64,000 nucleotides of DNA. Source: Elusimicrobiota bacterium. Lineage in GTDB: Bacteria; Elusimicrobiota; Elusimicrobia; FEN-1173. Below, piece after piece: positions 17,018 through 25,909 of this stretch. The translations under genes were made by a program, and so were the position numbers. The notes under the pieces are model-generated. The model was not told the DNA's origin. It worked only from the letters and a program-made list of their open reading frames with translations, and made no database searches. Positions within the stretch are counted from its first letter, which is position 1, and the number at the start of each line of letters is the position of its first letter. The stretch is from contig JADKCG010000005.1 in assembly GCA_016714745.1 (NCBI GenBank), positions 1 through 64,000 on the forward strand. The letters are read 5' to 3'.

Positions 17018-19297
17018 CAAAAGAAAAATGCCCCTGGTGTTCGTCTTCGGTTTTCCGGCGCCGGGAGAGAGACGGGGCGGGATCTTCCCGCGCGAGAACA
17101 GGCGGTTTTTCTTCCAACCCGTCTAAAATTTCGTCGCGACATCTCTGCCACAGTTCCAGATATTTCGTCGTGTCCACGTCCGGGGCCTCGCTCACGAACG
17201 CCAAGGGCGTGGCACGGAAATCCACCACTTTATCGCCGGAGGACGTGATGATGTAGCGCACGGTTTCGCCCGGATGGAGGGTGACGCCCGACGCCGCCAA
17301 CCGTTTGGCGGCCACGGCCGACGGCCCGTTGCTCACGTAGTCGGAAGGGTCGCGGGAGAGGGTAAAGGTGACGGCCAATTCGGGCGCCTCCACCCGGCCC
17401 TCGGCGATCCGTTCGCGAACCGCCTCCGCCACCGCGGACACGCGGCCCGCCCGGGCCCGGCATCCCGCCACATCGTCGGCTTCGGCCAAGATGGCCAGCA
17501 TGTCTTTTTGCATTTTCTTAAAGATCTCCGGGGTGTCCCGACGGCGCAAGGCCAAGCCTCGGATTTTGAGTTCTCCGTTCGTAAACGCGCCGAAATAACG
17601 GTTCGGCACGCCCGAAAGCGGATCGGTTTTGGAGGGGCAAAACCGCAGCCACTTATAAACGCCCTCCAACCCCAAAGGGCAACCGGCCGATGTCTCGATC
17701 TCTTGCCGAAGTTTTTCATACGCCATCCCCGGCCGCCCTTGAACCCAAACGCAGTCCACGTTCGCATGGAGGACATGAAACCCCCGCTCTTCCACAAACT
17801 CTTTGGCGCGCAAGAGTGTCTCCCGCCCCCACGCCGTCACCGATTCGTGCGCCTCAATTTTCCCAAACCGCGCGTTCTTGAACCCAAGATAGCCAAAACA
17901 ACAAACGAGTACCCACTTATGTGCGGAGGCGCGGGCCTTAAAGGCGGCGGCCTGGGGATCCCCCGCTTTGGCGAGGCGTTTGTATTCGGCGCGTTTCTTT
18001 AAGATGGGGGCCAAAACTTCCGGCACGATTCCTTGGCGACGACGGCAAAGGTGGTGGCCAATTTCTGGGACAAGCGGGTGCCACTGGCCGCCCCCTTTCA
18101 AAGGGGAGAAAAAGACAAGTTTTTGTCACAGAGCAATTCACCGGAAATGTTGTGTTTCACCATGAGCGTGGGATACATGGAAACGAAATCATACTCGGCA
18201 ATATTTTCAAACCAGCCGATGTCGGGCTCATAGACCAACCCGCCCTTGTCCGCCACCACAAGATCCGAGGCCGGCCGAAAGTCTTCAACCTGGGCCTTGT
18301 CCATGGGAACCCACAAGCCTCGGCGAAGCGCCACTTCCAACTGCATGGAAGACAAGGATGTTCCAATCGTGGTGCGGGCCGCACGCTGAACAGGGATCTT
18401 CGCGATGCGGGCGATTTCGTAGAGGCCTTCCCATCCACACTCCTTGAAATAAAAGCTGTTCTTCAAATCCAGGTGCCAACGACCAAAGAGATATTGGGCG
18501 CCCGATTGATACAGCATTTGGCCGTAGGTCATAAACGACCGCCCCTTTTGTCCGCGCACGTCCCGCTCCTCGTCCCGGGAAAGCGAAAGCGGATGCCCCG
18601 CCTGCCGCGCCCACGCTAAAAGATGGGGAATCAAATAGCTGTCGCCCCAATCGGTTGTGAGGACGTCGGGGTCCCACTCACAAATTCTCCGGTCCAATGT
18701 CTCCAACTGTTGCGCGGGATCGCCCTCCAGAACGTGCGTCAGACCGTCGTGCCGAAGGATCAGCCCGCCGCGGGAAGCATGATTTGGATTCACCGTTCCA
18801 GAGAATTCACAACCGGACAAAGCCACGTGCAAAAACCGCAGGGGGGGAAGCGAAAAATCCGTTGACCAGGGATCGTCTTTGAGCGAAAAGTTGATCAACC
18901 GGTCCGAATCAAAATCAAACGTGCCAAACGCCAGAGGAAAATGGCCGCGTTCATAGTGGTAATGTTGGACGAGGTGAAAGTCCGCGTTGTAAAGGACAAC
19001 CCCCGCCCGCTTTAGTTTTTTGACCAGGGGCCCATGCAGCAGAGGGGGAACACGCACTTCCCAGCCCGGGCGACGGATTTCGCAATAGAGGTCCGCGCCT
19101 TCGCAGGGAACGATGGAGAGAGGCGCCCGAACCCCAGCCAAGAGAGGCCGTGCCCGTCCCCAAGAAGTTCCTTCCACAATGAAAGGGGCCCGCCACGAAT
19201 CAACAAAGTGAATGCGCCGACCATCCCCCAGAATGGCCCACACGCGCATTCCCTCAAAAACAGGATAGGCGTCAAAAATCCATCCGTCGTAGAGCAT
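17007..19297 (-). CDS. Family-B DNA polymerase (PolB2-like), split by a one-base frame change
   Basis: Joined length is ~760 residues. Residues 1-250 look like a degenerate 3'-5' exonuclease: the Exo I Asp-x-Glu is not seen, while an Exo II-like DPDVLTTDWGDSYLIPHLL is. The palm motif A is YDFVSMYPTLMVKHN. Past the break come VPEIGHHLCRRRQGIVPEVL and the motif B region SAHKWVLVCCFGYLGFKNAR. Motif C reads VLHANVDCVWVQ, with one of the two usual Asp residues. These features fit the bacterial PolB2-like group thought to be translesion enzymes. The frame breaks at 18098 in CCCCTTTGAAAGGGG, a palindrome that also encodes extra residues (SPLKGGG) between motifs. It is unclear whether this is an error, a real split or an inserted palindrome. 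The end overlaps the lexA promoter. Confidence 0.82.
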
Positions 19298-19634
19298 GGC
19301 ACACCCCTGTCACTGAAAAAGTATATCTGACATCAAACTGAAAGCTAAGCGGAAGAGAAAGTTTCTCGGACTGCGGTTGAGGAAAATAAATTTTTTTTGG
19401 ACAAAAGGTAGACATAGATGGCAGATGAAAAAGTCTCTCTGTTGCCGTTCACAAAGCTGGATTATTTTGGTCGCCACACTCAGGTCTCAAAAAGTCCTCC
19501 CCTTGATCACCTTCTCTCCACAAACCAGATAGCGGACTCAACCTTGGTAAACTTGGAATGGCCAATAGTCCAAATTGGGTGTTCCACGCACTGGAACTTG
19601 ACCACAGGAATTCACAAGATTCTTTCTTAACCCC
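19298..19634. other. Gap between polB and the small SOS-locus gene
   Basis: No firm gene. A 70-codon frame on the + strand (19418-19630) has only a weak AAAGG site and no recognisable motif. On the minus strand TATACT lies ~22 nt before the polB ATG with no good -35, so polB may have its own weak promoter. Confidence 0.35.
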
Positions 19635-19886
19635 TCACCTTTTTATTTCCAACTGTTTTTCCAGCTCCCGTACGCGTGTGGCGAGGCCGAGGAGCATCGC
19701 CATCATAATTCCTTCCATGGGCACTGGCCGGCTGGCCATGGAGAGCGGCGCCGCGTGGCGGCGGGCGAATCGCCACAAACCATCTAAAACGTCCTGATCC
19801 TCTTTGCGAAGCGCGCGGCGGAAATCTTTCCACAGGTCTTCTTCCTGGTGGAGTGTTTGAACAATGGTGGGAAGCGTCCGGCCCAT
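19635..19886 (-). CDS. Small helical protein of the PolB/RecA-like locus
   Basis: 83 residues, starting at the ATG in a TGATG overlap with the RecA-like gene, so it is co-translated. It is charged and helical (FRRALRKEDQDVLDGLWRFA, then ARRHAAPLSMASRPVPMEG) and ends in a Leu-rich helix TRVRELEKQLE that could form a coiled coil. I do not know the family. Its coupling to a RecA-like protein and its position before a polymerase suggest a subunit or adaptor of the same DNA-damage response; that is inference. Confidence 0.7.
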   Translation of the reverse strand: MGRTLPTIVQTLHQEEDLWKDFRRALRKEDQDVLDGLWRFARRHAAPLSMASRPVPMEGIMMAMLLGLATRVRELEKQLEIKR

Positions 19887-20447
19887 CAGTTTGCCAATGC
19901 CACGGGCCCAACAGAAGTCACACTCTGAGCCATTTTCAAAAACCGAGAGGAGAAATCCCCACGGGAAGGGGGGGGGGAGCGGTCCACCACGAGGGCCAAG
20001 ACCGGGCCCGGAACGTCTGCCAAGCCCAACAGCAACCGATTAAACGCATGGCGGGCGTCCTCCAGAGGCAAATCCTCATCGTAAAAAGGGGGCCAGAGGA
20101 TCGGCGATAATAACGGGGCCGGGACTCAACCGCGGCAGTTTCCCGCTCAAGAGAGCCACCAGTTGAAAAGCGTTGAACGTCCGAGCCATTTGGATGTGGG
20201 AGAGAACCGTGCGCGGATTCATCCCAAGCGCTTGGGCCCTCTTGGCCAACGCATGGGCGTCAAACCGGTTGGCCGCGTCCACCCAATAAAGGGTCCGGGG
20301 CGTCTCCAACAACGGACAAAGAGCCTCCAATGCCCACCGGGAAATCCCTCGAGGCCCGCACACCACATGAAACGCCCGCCCCCGCCCCACGGGCCACCCC
20401 AACTTCTCTGAAATCAATCGACTGGTCGGGGGAAGAAGGGAGCTCAT
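19886..20447 (-). CDS. RecA-like (ImuA-like) protein without Walker A, frameshifted
   Basis: About 187 residues when joined. The start MSSLLPPTSR at 20447 is chosen because the shared promoter ends 6 nt before it. The core LYWVDAANRFDAHALAKRAQ, then MARTFNAFQLVALLSGKLP and PVIIADPLAPFYDED, follows the RecA/RadA fold (Walker B-like IIADPL), but the N-terminal loop HVVCGPRGISRWALEAL lacks the GKT of a P-loop, as in degenerate paralogues such as ImuA. The frame breaks at about 20085 in a CCCCCTTTTT run; removing one base joins APFYDEDLPLEDARHAFN in frame. It probably guides a mutagenic polymerase after damage. Regulated by the LexA-type site at its -10. Confidence 0.65.
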
Positions 20448-20453
20448 TTTTAT

Positions 20454-20482
20454 ACTATACATTTGAATACACCACAAATCAA
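20454..20482 (-). promoter_or_regulatory. Promoter of the RecA-like gene with the lexA-type operator
   Basis: TTGATT (20482-20477), a 17-nt spacer and TATAGT (20459-20454), 6 nt before the ATG. TATTC-AAA-TGTATAGT matches the lexA promoter at 13 of 16 positions, differing only in the central triplet, and lies at the same distance from the start codon. Confidence 0.65.
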
Positions 20483-20693
20483 GTTCGATAAAATTTGGGG
20501 CGCGCGAAATAATCTGAAAAATCCCAGTGACCGACCTTTACCATCAACAATGTCAGAAGTTTTTTGTGGTGAATCTCGGCCAAGCGCGAACCAATAGATT
20601 TTGTTCGACGGAGCGCTCAGATTTATTACAAATTTGGTAATATATTCAAGGCCGCTATCGGTTTTGTCGGGCGAGCCGCGGAGGACTCCTATT

Positions 20694-21068
20694 ATGAAGA
20701 AATCATTGTTGTGGGCTGTGGCCCTAAGCGTAACGATTGGCACGGGCGTTCGTTCGGAAATGAAGTGTGCTATGGAGAAAGGCGATGGCGATTCGGCACA
20801 AGCGAAGGTGATCAACGGCCGCGTGAAAGAAATGACCAAAGAGTTGGGATTAGACGCGGAGCAACAGGCCAAGATCAAGGCCTCCATGGAAAAAAAATGG
20901 GAGGAAAAAAACACCCTCCAAGACGAAACCTCCAAAAAGATCGCTGAACTTGAAGAATCCACGGATCAAGAAATTCGGGCGGCACTCACTCCTGAACAAC
21001 TAAAGAAAGTCGATGGAATGAAAAAGAAAAGCGCCGTCTGCTGTCCGTTGACCGAAGGAAAATCCTAA
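20694..21068 (+). CDS. Exported Spy/CpxP-like helical protein
   Basis: 124 residues with an N-terminal signal sequence (KKSLLWAVALSVTIGTG). The mature part is charged and helical, with LGLDAEQQAKIKA and AALTPEQLKKVDGMKKK, the LTxxQ-type repeats of periplasmic Spy/CpxP chaperones. Two late cysteines (SAVCCPL) are unusual for the family and may bind metal. The ATG has GAGGACT upstream and TAATAT as a possible -10 some 58 nt before the start. A clear terminator follows. It is probably a single-gene stress-response unit. Function inferred from pattern only. Confidence 0.65.
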   Translation: MKKSLLWAVALSVTIGTGVRSEMKCAMEKGDGDSAQAKVINGRVKEMTKELGLDAEQQAKIKASMEKKWEEKNTLQDETSKKIAELEESTDQEIRAALTPEQLKKVDGMKKKSAVCCPLTEGKS

Positions 21069-21091
21069 GAAAATTTCGTTTCCTTTTCATT

Positions 21092-21127
21092 CGCCCTGGT
21101 CGACCCTATCGACCAGGGGCGTTTTCT
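21092..21127 (+). terminator. Rho-independent terminator
   Basis: CGCCCTGGTCG and CGACCAGGGGCG pair around a short loop and are followed by TTTTCTT, 23 nt after the Spy-like stop. Confidence 0.88.
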
Positions 21128-21234
21128 TCTGAGAATTCCTGGAGGATCCGAACCGTCGGACAAAGGTTCGATTCTTTGGAATGTGTTAGAATAGGCGGGT
21201 TATTAATTCGACCATTCCTGGACCCCAAACACTC

Positions 21235-23945
21235 ATGAACCATTTGGACCAACTGGAACAACAAAGCGTTTATATTTTCCGAGAGGCGTTTCGGCATTTC
21301 GAACGCCTCTGTATGCTTTGGTCCATTGGAAAAGACTCCACCGTTCTCCTCTGGTTGGCCCGCAAGGCATTTTTTGGCCATGTTCCCTTTCCACTCGTCC
21401 ACATTGACACCAGCTACAAACTTCCGGAAATGATCACCTACCGCGACAAACTGGCCCTGGAATACAAACTGACCATGATTGTCGGCCAAAACGTTGACGC
21501 CATTAAAGCGGGGCGCACGTTTCCCGCCACCCAACATTTGCCCGAGGGTCATCCCGATAAAGTGTCCCGCCTGGAATGTTGCGGACTGCTGAAGAAAGAC
21601 GCTCTGGCCAATACCTTGAACGGCGTTTGGCCCCGCCAGAAACTAAATCTGTCCACGGGCCGATACGAAATCGATCCCGATCGGGCCCCCTACCACGGGG
21701 TTATCGTCGGCGCGCGGGCCGATGAAGAGGGAAGCCGCTCGAAAGAGCGATACTTCTCTCCCCGGGACAAAAACAGCGCCTGGGATGTGGGAGAACAACC
21801 GCCGGAATTTTGGAACCAATTCAAAACCGATTTCGCGCCCGGCACCCACGTGCGGATCCACCCCTTCTGGATTGGACGGAACTCCATATTTGGGAATACA
21901 TCAAACGGGAAAATATCCCCACGGTGCTCCTCTATTACGACCAGGGACCGGGGACCCGCTACCGAAGTTTGGGATGCGGGCCTTGCCAATCGCCCATTCA
22001 GAGTTCCACCAAAAATGTCGACGATATTATCGTGGAACTTAAAAGCGGAAAACTCAAAAACATCGCCGAGCGATCTGGACGACTGCAAGATGGCAAGCAT
22101 GGGCTGGAAGAACTGCGCCGCGAAGGATATGTGACGAAGCCATTGACCGCCAGCGATAGCCGGGAGCAAATGAGCATTGTCATCGTGGGGCATGTGGACC
22201 ACGGGAAAAGTACTGTTGTGGGACGGCTCTTTGCCGACACGGGATCACTTCCGGAAGGAAAGCTGGAGGCCGTGCGAAAAGAATGCGCCCGGACGGGAAA
22301 ACCCTTTGAGTATGCCTTTCTCTTGGACGCCTTGACCGACGAGCAAGACCAGGGCATCACCATCGACACGGCACGGTCTTTCTTCAAAACGGCCAAACGG
22401 GATTACATTATCATTGACGCCCCGGGACATATTGAATTTCTTAAAAACATGATTTCCGGCGCCGCCCGGGCCGAAGCCGCTGTGTTGGTGATCGACGCCA
22501 AAGAAGGCGTGAGGGAAAATAGTCGACGTCACGGGTATTTGCTTTCCATGCTGGGTGTGCGGAAGATCATCGTGGCCGTGAACAAAATGGATTTGGCGGG
22601 ACGGGACGAAACCCACTTTCAGAAAATCGAGGCAGAGTTTCGCGCCTTCCTTAAGCGCATTGGAGCGCCGGATCCCGAACAATTTATTCCGATCAGCGCC
22701 TTAACAGGGGAAAACCTGGCTTTGCGAAGCCGTGAAATGGCCTGGTACCGTGGGCCCACCCTGCTGGAAGCCCTCGACCGGTTTGAGAAAGCCCCTGCGA
22801 AAACGGATTGCCCCCTAAGATTTCCGGTTCAAGCGATTTACAAATTCGTGAGCGAAGGCGACGATCGGCGAATTGTGGCCGGGCGGATCGAATCGGGCCG
22901 CGTGAAAGTCGGGGACCGAGTCGTCTTTTCACCCTCCAACAAGTCCAGCACGATCAAAAGCATCGAAGCCTTTAATGCGCCGTCTCGACAAACGATTGAG
23001 GTGGGGTGGTCCACTGGGTTCACCCTCACAGAAGAGATTTACATCACCCGTGGCGAACTGATGAGCCATGAGGCCGTGCCCCCGCTCGTGAGCACCCGAT
23101 TCCGCGCCAACATGATCTGGCTGGGCAAGAAACCTTTCGAGAAAGACAAAGACTATAAGTTAAAGATCCATACCCAGGCTGTTCCTGTGCGGCTTTTGGA
23201 AATCAAGAAAGTGGTGGATGCCTCTGACGCCGGGAGGGTCATGGACCGCCGCCAGGTCAACCGCCATGACGTGGCCGATGTTGTTTTGGAAACCCGTCAA
23301 CCCATCGCCTTTGACGATATCGCCCAAGGCGAAGCCACTGCACGTTTTGTTTTGGTCGACGGCTATGACATCGCGGGGGGGGGAATCATCATTTCCGCGG
23401 AACGGGATGATCAAGAGGAATTCAGAGCCGAAGCGCGCCTCAGAGATTTTCATTGGATCAAGGGCGGGGTCACATCCGAAGAACGGACAAATAAGTTTGG
23501 ACACCGCGCCGCCCTGGTGATGTTTGTTGGGAAATCAGGCGTTGGCAAACATCGGTTCGCCCGGGCGCTCGAATCGAGTCTTTTTCAGGAAGGCCACGCC
23601 AGTTATATGCTGGACAGCACAAACGTGCTCTTAGGGGTGGACAGCGACATGATTTGGGCCCAATCGACACAGCAAGAGTTGGTGCGCCGATTTGCCGAAG
23701 TGGCCCACTTGTTGTTGGATGCAGGATTACTCGTGGTTTCAACCACCAACGCCATCGGCCTTGGTGACGTGGCGGCGGTTCAGGCACTCATACCGGATTT
23801 CCCCGTTTTAGCGGTTGAAATCTCTCCCGACAATGGAGGACTGTCGTCTGCCGACCTTAGGATGACAGGCCAAGAACCAGATTCCGACGCCGCACAACAC
23901 GTTGTTTCTCTTTTGAGGCGACGAAAAATCGTTAATCCCGGTTAA
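21235..23945 (+). CDS. CysD-CysN-CysC fusion: ATP sulfurylase with degenerate APS-kinase-like domain (one frameshift)
   Basis: Residues 1-~300 are CysD (PP-loop LWSIGKDSTVLLWLARKAF, later RSLGCGPCQSPI). Without a stop the frame passes into CysN (P-loop IVIVGHVDHGKSTVVG, G2-G4 QGITIDTARSFF, DAPGH, NKMD). It ends in a CysC-like domain. A missing C near 21868 (CACCCCTTCTGG; expected HPLLDWTELH) splits CysD into two frames; the C-terminal CysD part, CysN and CysC are in one uninterrupted frame. The kinase domain is degenerate: the P-loop reads GKSGVGKHRF (His where Ser/Thr binds Mg-ATP) and the DGDN motif reads LDSTN. It makes APS from sulfate and ATP, with GTP hydrolysis. The last domain probably cannot make PAPS and may be regulatory. 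Confidence 0.85.
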
Positions 23946-24118
23946 TTCCCTCTACACGAACACGTCCCCGAGGGTTCTGCGCCCTTCTTATTCTTTGCGT
24001 TTATTGCCTCGTTAATCACCCAACGTCCGTCTTTTTTGGAACCCCGCGCCCAGAGAAACGCCACCGTTTTTCCGTGGCAGACCTCGCAGACACTCTCCGA
24101 ACAATCAAGTCGATCCAT
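23942..24118 (-). CDS. Small cysteine-rich protein
   Basis: 58 residues from MDRLDCSESVCEVCHGKTVA, preceded by GGGAGG at the right distance. The CEVC pair and the late CSC pair suggest a zinc-ribbon-like or metal-binding fold. Its last codons overlap the end of the cysDNC gene tail to tail. Family unknown. Confidence 0.6.
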   Translation of the reverse strand: MDRLDCSESVCEVCHGKTVAFLWARGSKKDGRWVINEAINAKNKKGAEPSGTCSCRGN

Positions 24119-24217
24119 AGGACCTCCCTTCCCGCTCGATGAATAATATTCCATGGGCAAATTTTACCCCCGCGACATTAAGTTTTCCTTAAGAACTTGT
24201 AAATTAGTTGTAAACAA

Positions 24218-24226
24218 TTATCCACA
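24218..24226 (+). promoter_or_regulatory. DnaA-box-like 9-mer TTATCCACA
   Basis: Perfect consensus DnaA box in an AT-rich gap (24161-24289). A second, reversed box (TTGTCCACA) is at 24319-24327. Confidence 0.5.
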
Positions 24227-24289
24227 ACCGAAAATTGAAGATGTACAATACGTGATCAGTAAATAGATACTTTCGGGTTTTTTCTGATC

Positions 24290-24826
24290 ATGTCTTGGAC
24301 AGAAAAACGGGGGATAACTGTGGACAATTTACGTTTCAAAATCAGGGTGGGGGAAAGAGAATTTGAGGCGGAAGGGCCGAGAGAAGCCGTGGAAGCTCGG
24401 TGGGCCGAAGCGAAGGATTGGCTGTTAAACACTCCGGCCGCCAAAACCCATTCCGTAGAAGTGAGCCAAAACCTGCCGAATCAGGAAGAAAATCCAATAT
24501 TTGAAGTTGATCGAGGGCGGCGGACCGTTCGGTTGCGGGTTTTGCCACCCCGGGGCGAGGTTCTTCAACGGCTTTCAAATGCCCTTCTGCTTCTCCTTTA
24601 TGGATACAACGACCTACTTAGTCGACCAGGAGTTCCGGTGACCCGCATGGCCGAAGACCTCCGAATGTCTGGATTTGCTGGGCTTAAAAGACTTTCCAGG
24701 GCATTTCTTCGGCTTGAGACCGAAGGGCTTGCGGCGCGAAATGGCTCCGGAAAAGGGACCAATTACCGAGCCACAAACCCAGGCTTGACTGCGGCTCGCA
24801 CGCTAGCAAAATCTCTCTCAAAATAA
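24290..24826 (+). CDS. Uncharacterised protein with C-terminal winged-helix-like region
   Basis: 178 residues from the ATG at 24290, or 168 from a GTG at 24320 that has GGGGG upstream. The first ~40 residues (LRFKIRVGEREFEAEGP) look like a short beta domain seen at the start of several small-protein families. Residues ~105-165 (VTRMAEDLRMSGFAGLKRL, then FLRLETEGLAARNGSGKGT) have the recognition-helix and wing pattern of a winged helix, so it may bind DNA. No membrane segment. Family not recognised. A DnaA-box-like site overlaps its start. Confidence 0.65.
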   Translation: MSWTEKRGITVDNLRFKIRVGEREFEAEGPREAVEARWAEAKDWLLNTPAAKTHSVEVSQNLPNQEENPIFEVDRGRRTVRLRVLPPRGEVLQRLSNALLLLLYGYNDLLSRPGVPVTRMAEDLRMSGFAGLKRLSRAFLRLETEGLAARNGSGKGTNYRATNPGLTAARTLAKSLSK

Positions 24827-24855
24827 CGCCCTCCTGTTTTCCTGGACAAAATCCC

Positions 24856-24872
24856 ATGGGCCGGAAGCCCAT
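24856..24872. repeat. Palindrome ATGGGC-n5-GCCCAT (copy 1 of 2)
   Basis: Reverse complement of this 17-mer matches the centre of the longer hairpin at 56352-56376 except for one base. Confidence 0.55.
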
Positions 24873-24939
24873 ATTCAATGGCAAAGACAGCGGCAAGATC
24901 CCTGTTCCGATTGCAAAAACCGGTTAAATTGGCACAACA

Positions 24940-25120
24940 ATAATGTCCGATAATATATATTATGTTAAATATAAAGCTAAAGTCGAAAATAATTTCGACA
25001 TATAATTAATATAATATATTTTTCTTAAACTATTAAATTACAATGATTTGTAATTGTAAGTTAATACTAGTTAACGAATTTTTATTTTTTTATTATTCTT
25101 ATGTTTTTATCCGTAGACAC
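24940..25120. other. Strongly AT-rich intergenic stretch
   Basis: About 180 bp dominated by A and T (for example TATAATTAATATAATATATT at 25000-25020), in sharp contrast to the rest of the window. It holds a 7-bp hairpin GTCGAAA/TTTCGAC (24982-24999). I see no gene between 24827 and 25408. Confidence 0.7.
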
Positions 25121-25408
25121 AGGTGTCCGGTAAACGTTGATGGCACCCCCATTCATTTCTTCATGGCGACATGGTGTTGGTCGGCCGGTCGCACGCTCCT
25201 GGCACCCCGGGGCGGGTTTCTCCCACAAAACCTTTCCGCTAGCGCGGCCACCAGAGCCGCTGATGCGGCCCCATCGCAGTGCGACGGGCACCTGGGGCGG
25301 CAAAGATTGTCAAAAGTTATATGATTTAGATCATAGCGGAGCCAAACCCTTTTAATCTATAAGTTGTGTTAAAGGAATTACATTAAACGCATTCAAGAGG
25401 AGTCACAC

Positions 25409-25597
25409 TTGTTCACCATTGGAGAATTCAAAGGAAACGTTGTCATAAGCCTTAAGGCCAACGAGGAAGATAGGTTCGGACTTACGTTCGGTCTCACTAA
25501 AGCAAAATTGATTTTGGACAATCTGGACAACATTCGAACCTTCTACGAGAACAACAAAGATAAGATTAAGCGAAAAACCGAAACTCCTGCACCGTAA
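25409..25597 (+). CDS. Small conserved-looking protein of unknown function
   Basis: 62 residues, TTG start with AGAGGAG 8 nt upstream. FTIGEFKGNVVISLKANEED is followed by FGLTFGLTKAKLILDNLDNI and a lysine-rich tail. The length and pattern (short beta hairpin, then a helix) recall a group of small bacterial proteins that I cannot name. Terminated by the hairpin at 25655-25676. Confidence 0.6.
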   Translation: MFTIGEFKGNVVISLKANEEDRFGLTFGLTKAKLILDNLDNIRTFYENNKDKIKRKTETPAP

Positions 25598-25654
25598 GCC
25601 CAATAGCTCACGGCACCCCAATGCGGTTTAGATAAGGCGTGTATTATTGTATTT

Positions 25655-25676
25655 GCCCCATTTATGGGGCTCTTTT
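25655..25676 (+). terminator. Terminator after the 62-residue gene
   Basis: GCCCC-ATTTAT-GGGGC followed by TCTTTT. Confidence 0.7.
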
Positions 25677-25697
25677 GACTCGGTTTAAATAAAAATC

Positions 25698-25713
25698 GCC
25701 CGATAAATCGGGC
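25698..25713. repeat. Palindrome GCCCGATAAATCGGGC (family copy 3)
   Basis: Same core as the copies at 8448, 14034 and 57265, followed by AACGA. It lies inside the MITE-like element. Confidence 0.6.
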
Positions 25714-25909
25714 AACGACTCCTTATCTAAACCGCATTGAGGGGGGGTTAAACCCGGACTTTGCAATAGGCGCGAGCACCGAGATGAAGAAGCCGGCGGC
25801 TTTTTCGACGAAAAACGCGAAAGCGTAGCGGTGTCTACGGTTGAGCGTTTTGAGGAAGAAAAAGTCCCGGATTCTTCGTCGAATGCCGTGTCCTATTGCA
25901 AAATCCGGG

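Larger units (their letters stand above)
25619..25739. mobile_element. MITE-like element with 19-bp perfect terminal inverted repeats
   Basis: CAATGCGGTTTAGATAAGG (25619-25637) and its exact complement (25721-25739) bound 121 bp. No transposase is inside. The interior carries a terminator hairpin and one copy of the GCCCGA palindrome. No clear target duplication is visible. It could alternatively be one long hairpin of regulatory use. Confidence 0.55.

Noticed and set aside
19418..19630. 70-codon + strand gene upstream of the SOS locus
   Set aside because: Weak ribosome site, no recognisable motif, no supporting context; left as part of the gap description.
21155..21185. tRNA-like T-loop GGTTCGATTC
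   Set aside because: No matching acceptor, D-arm or anticodon stem can be drawn around it.
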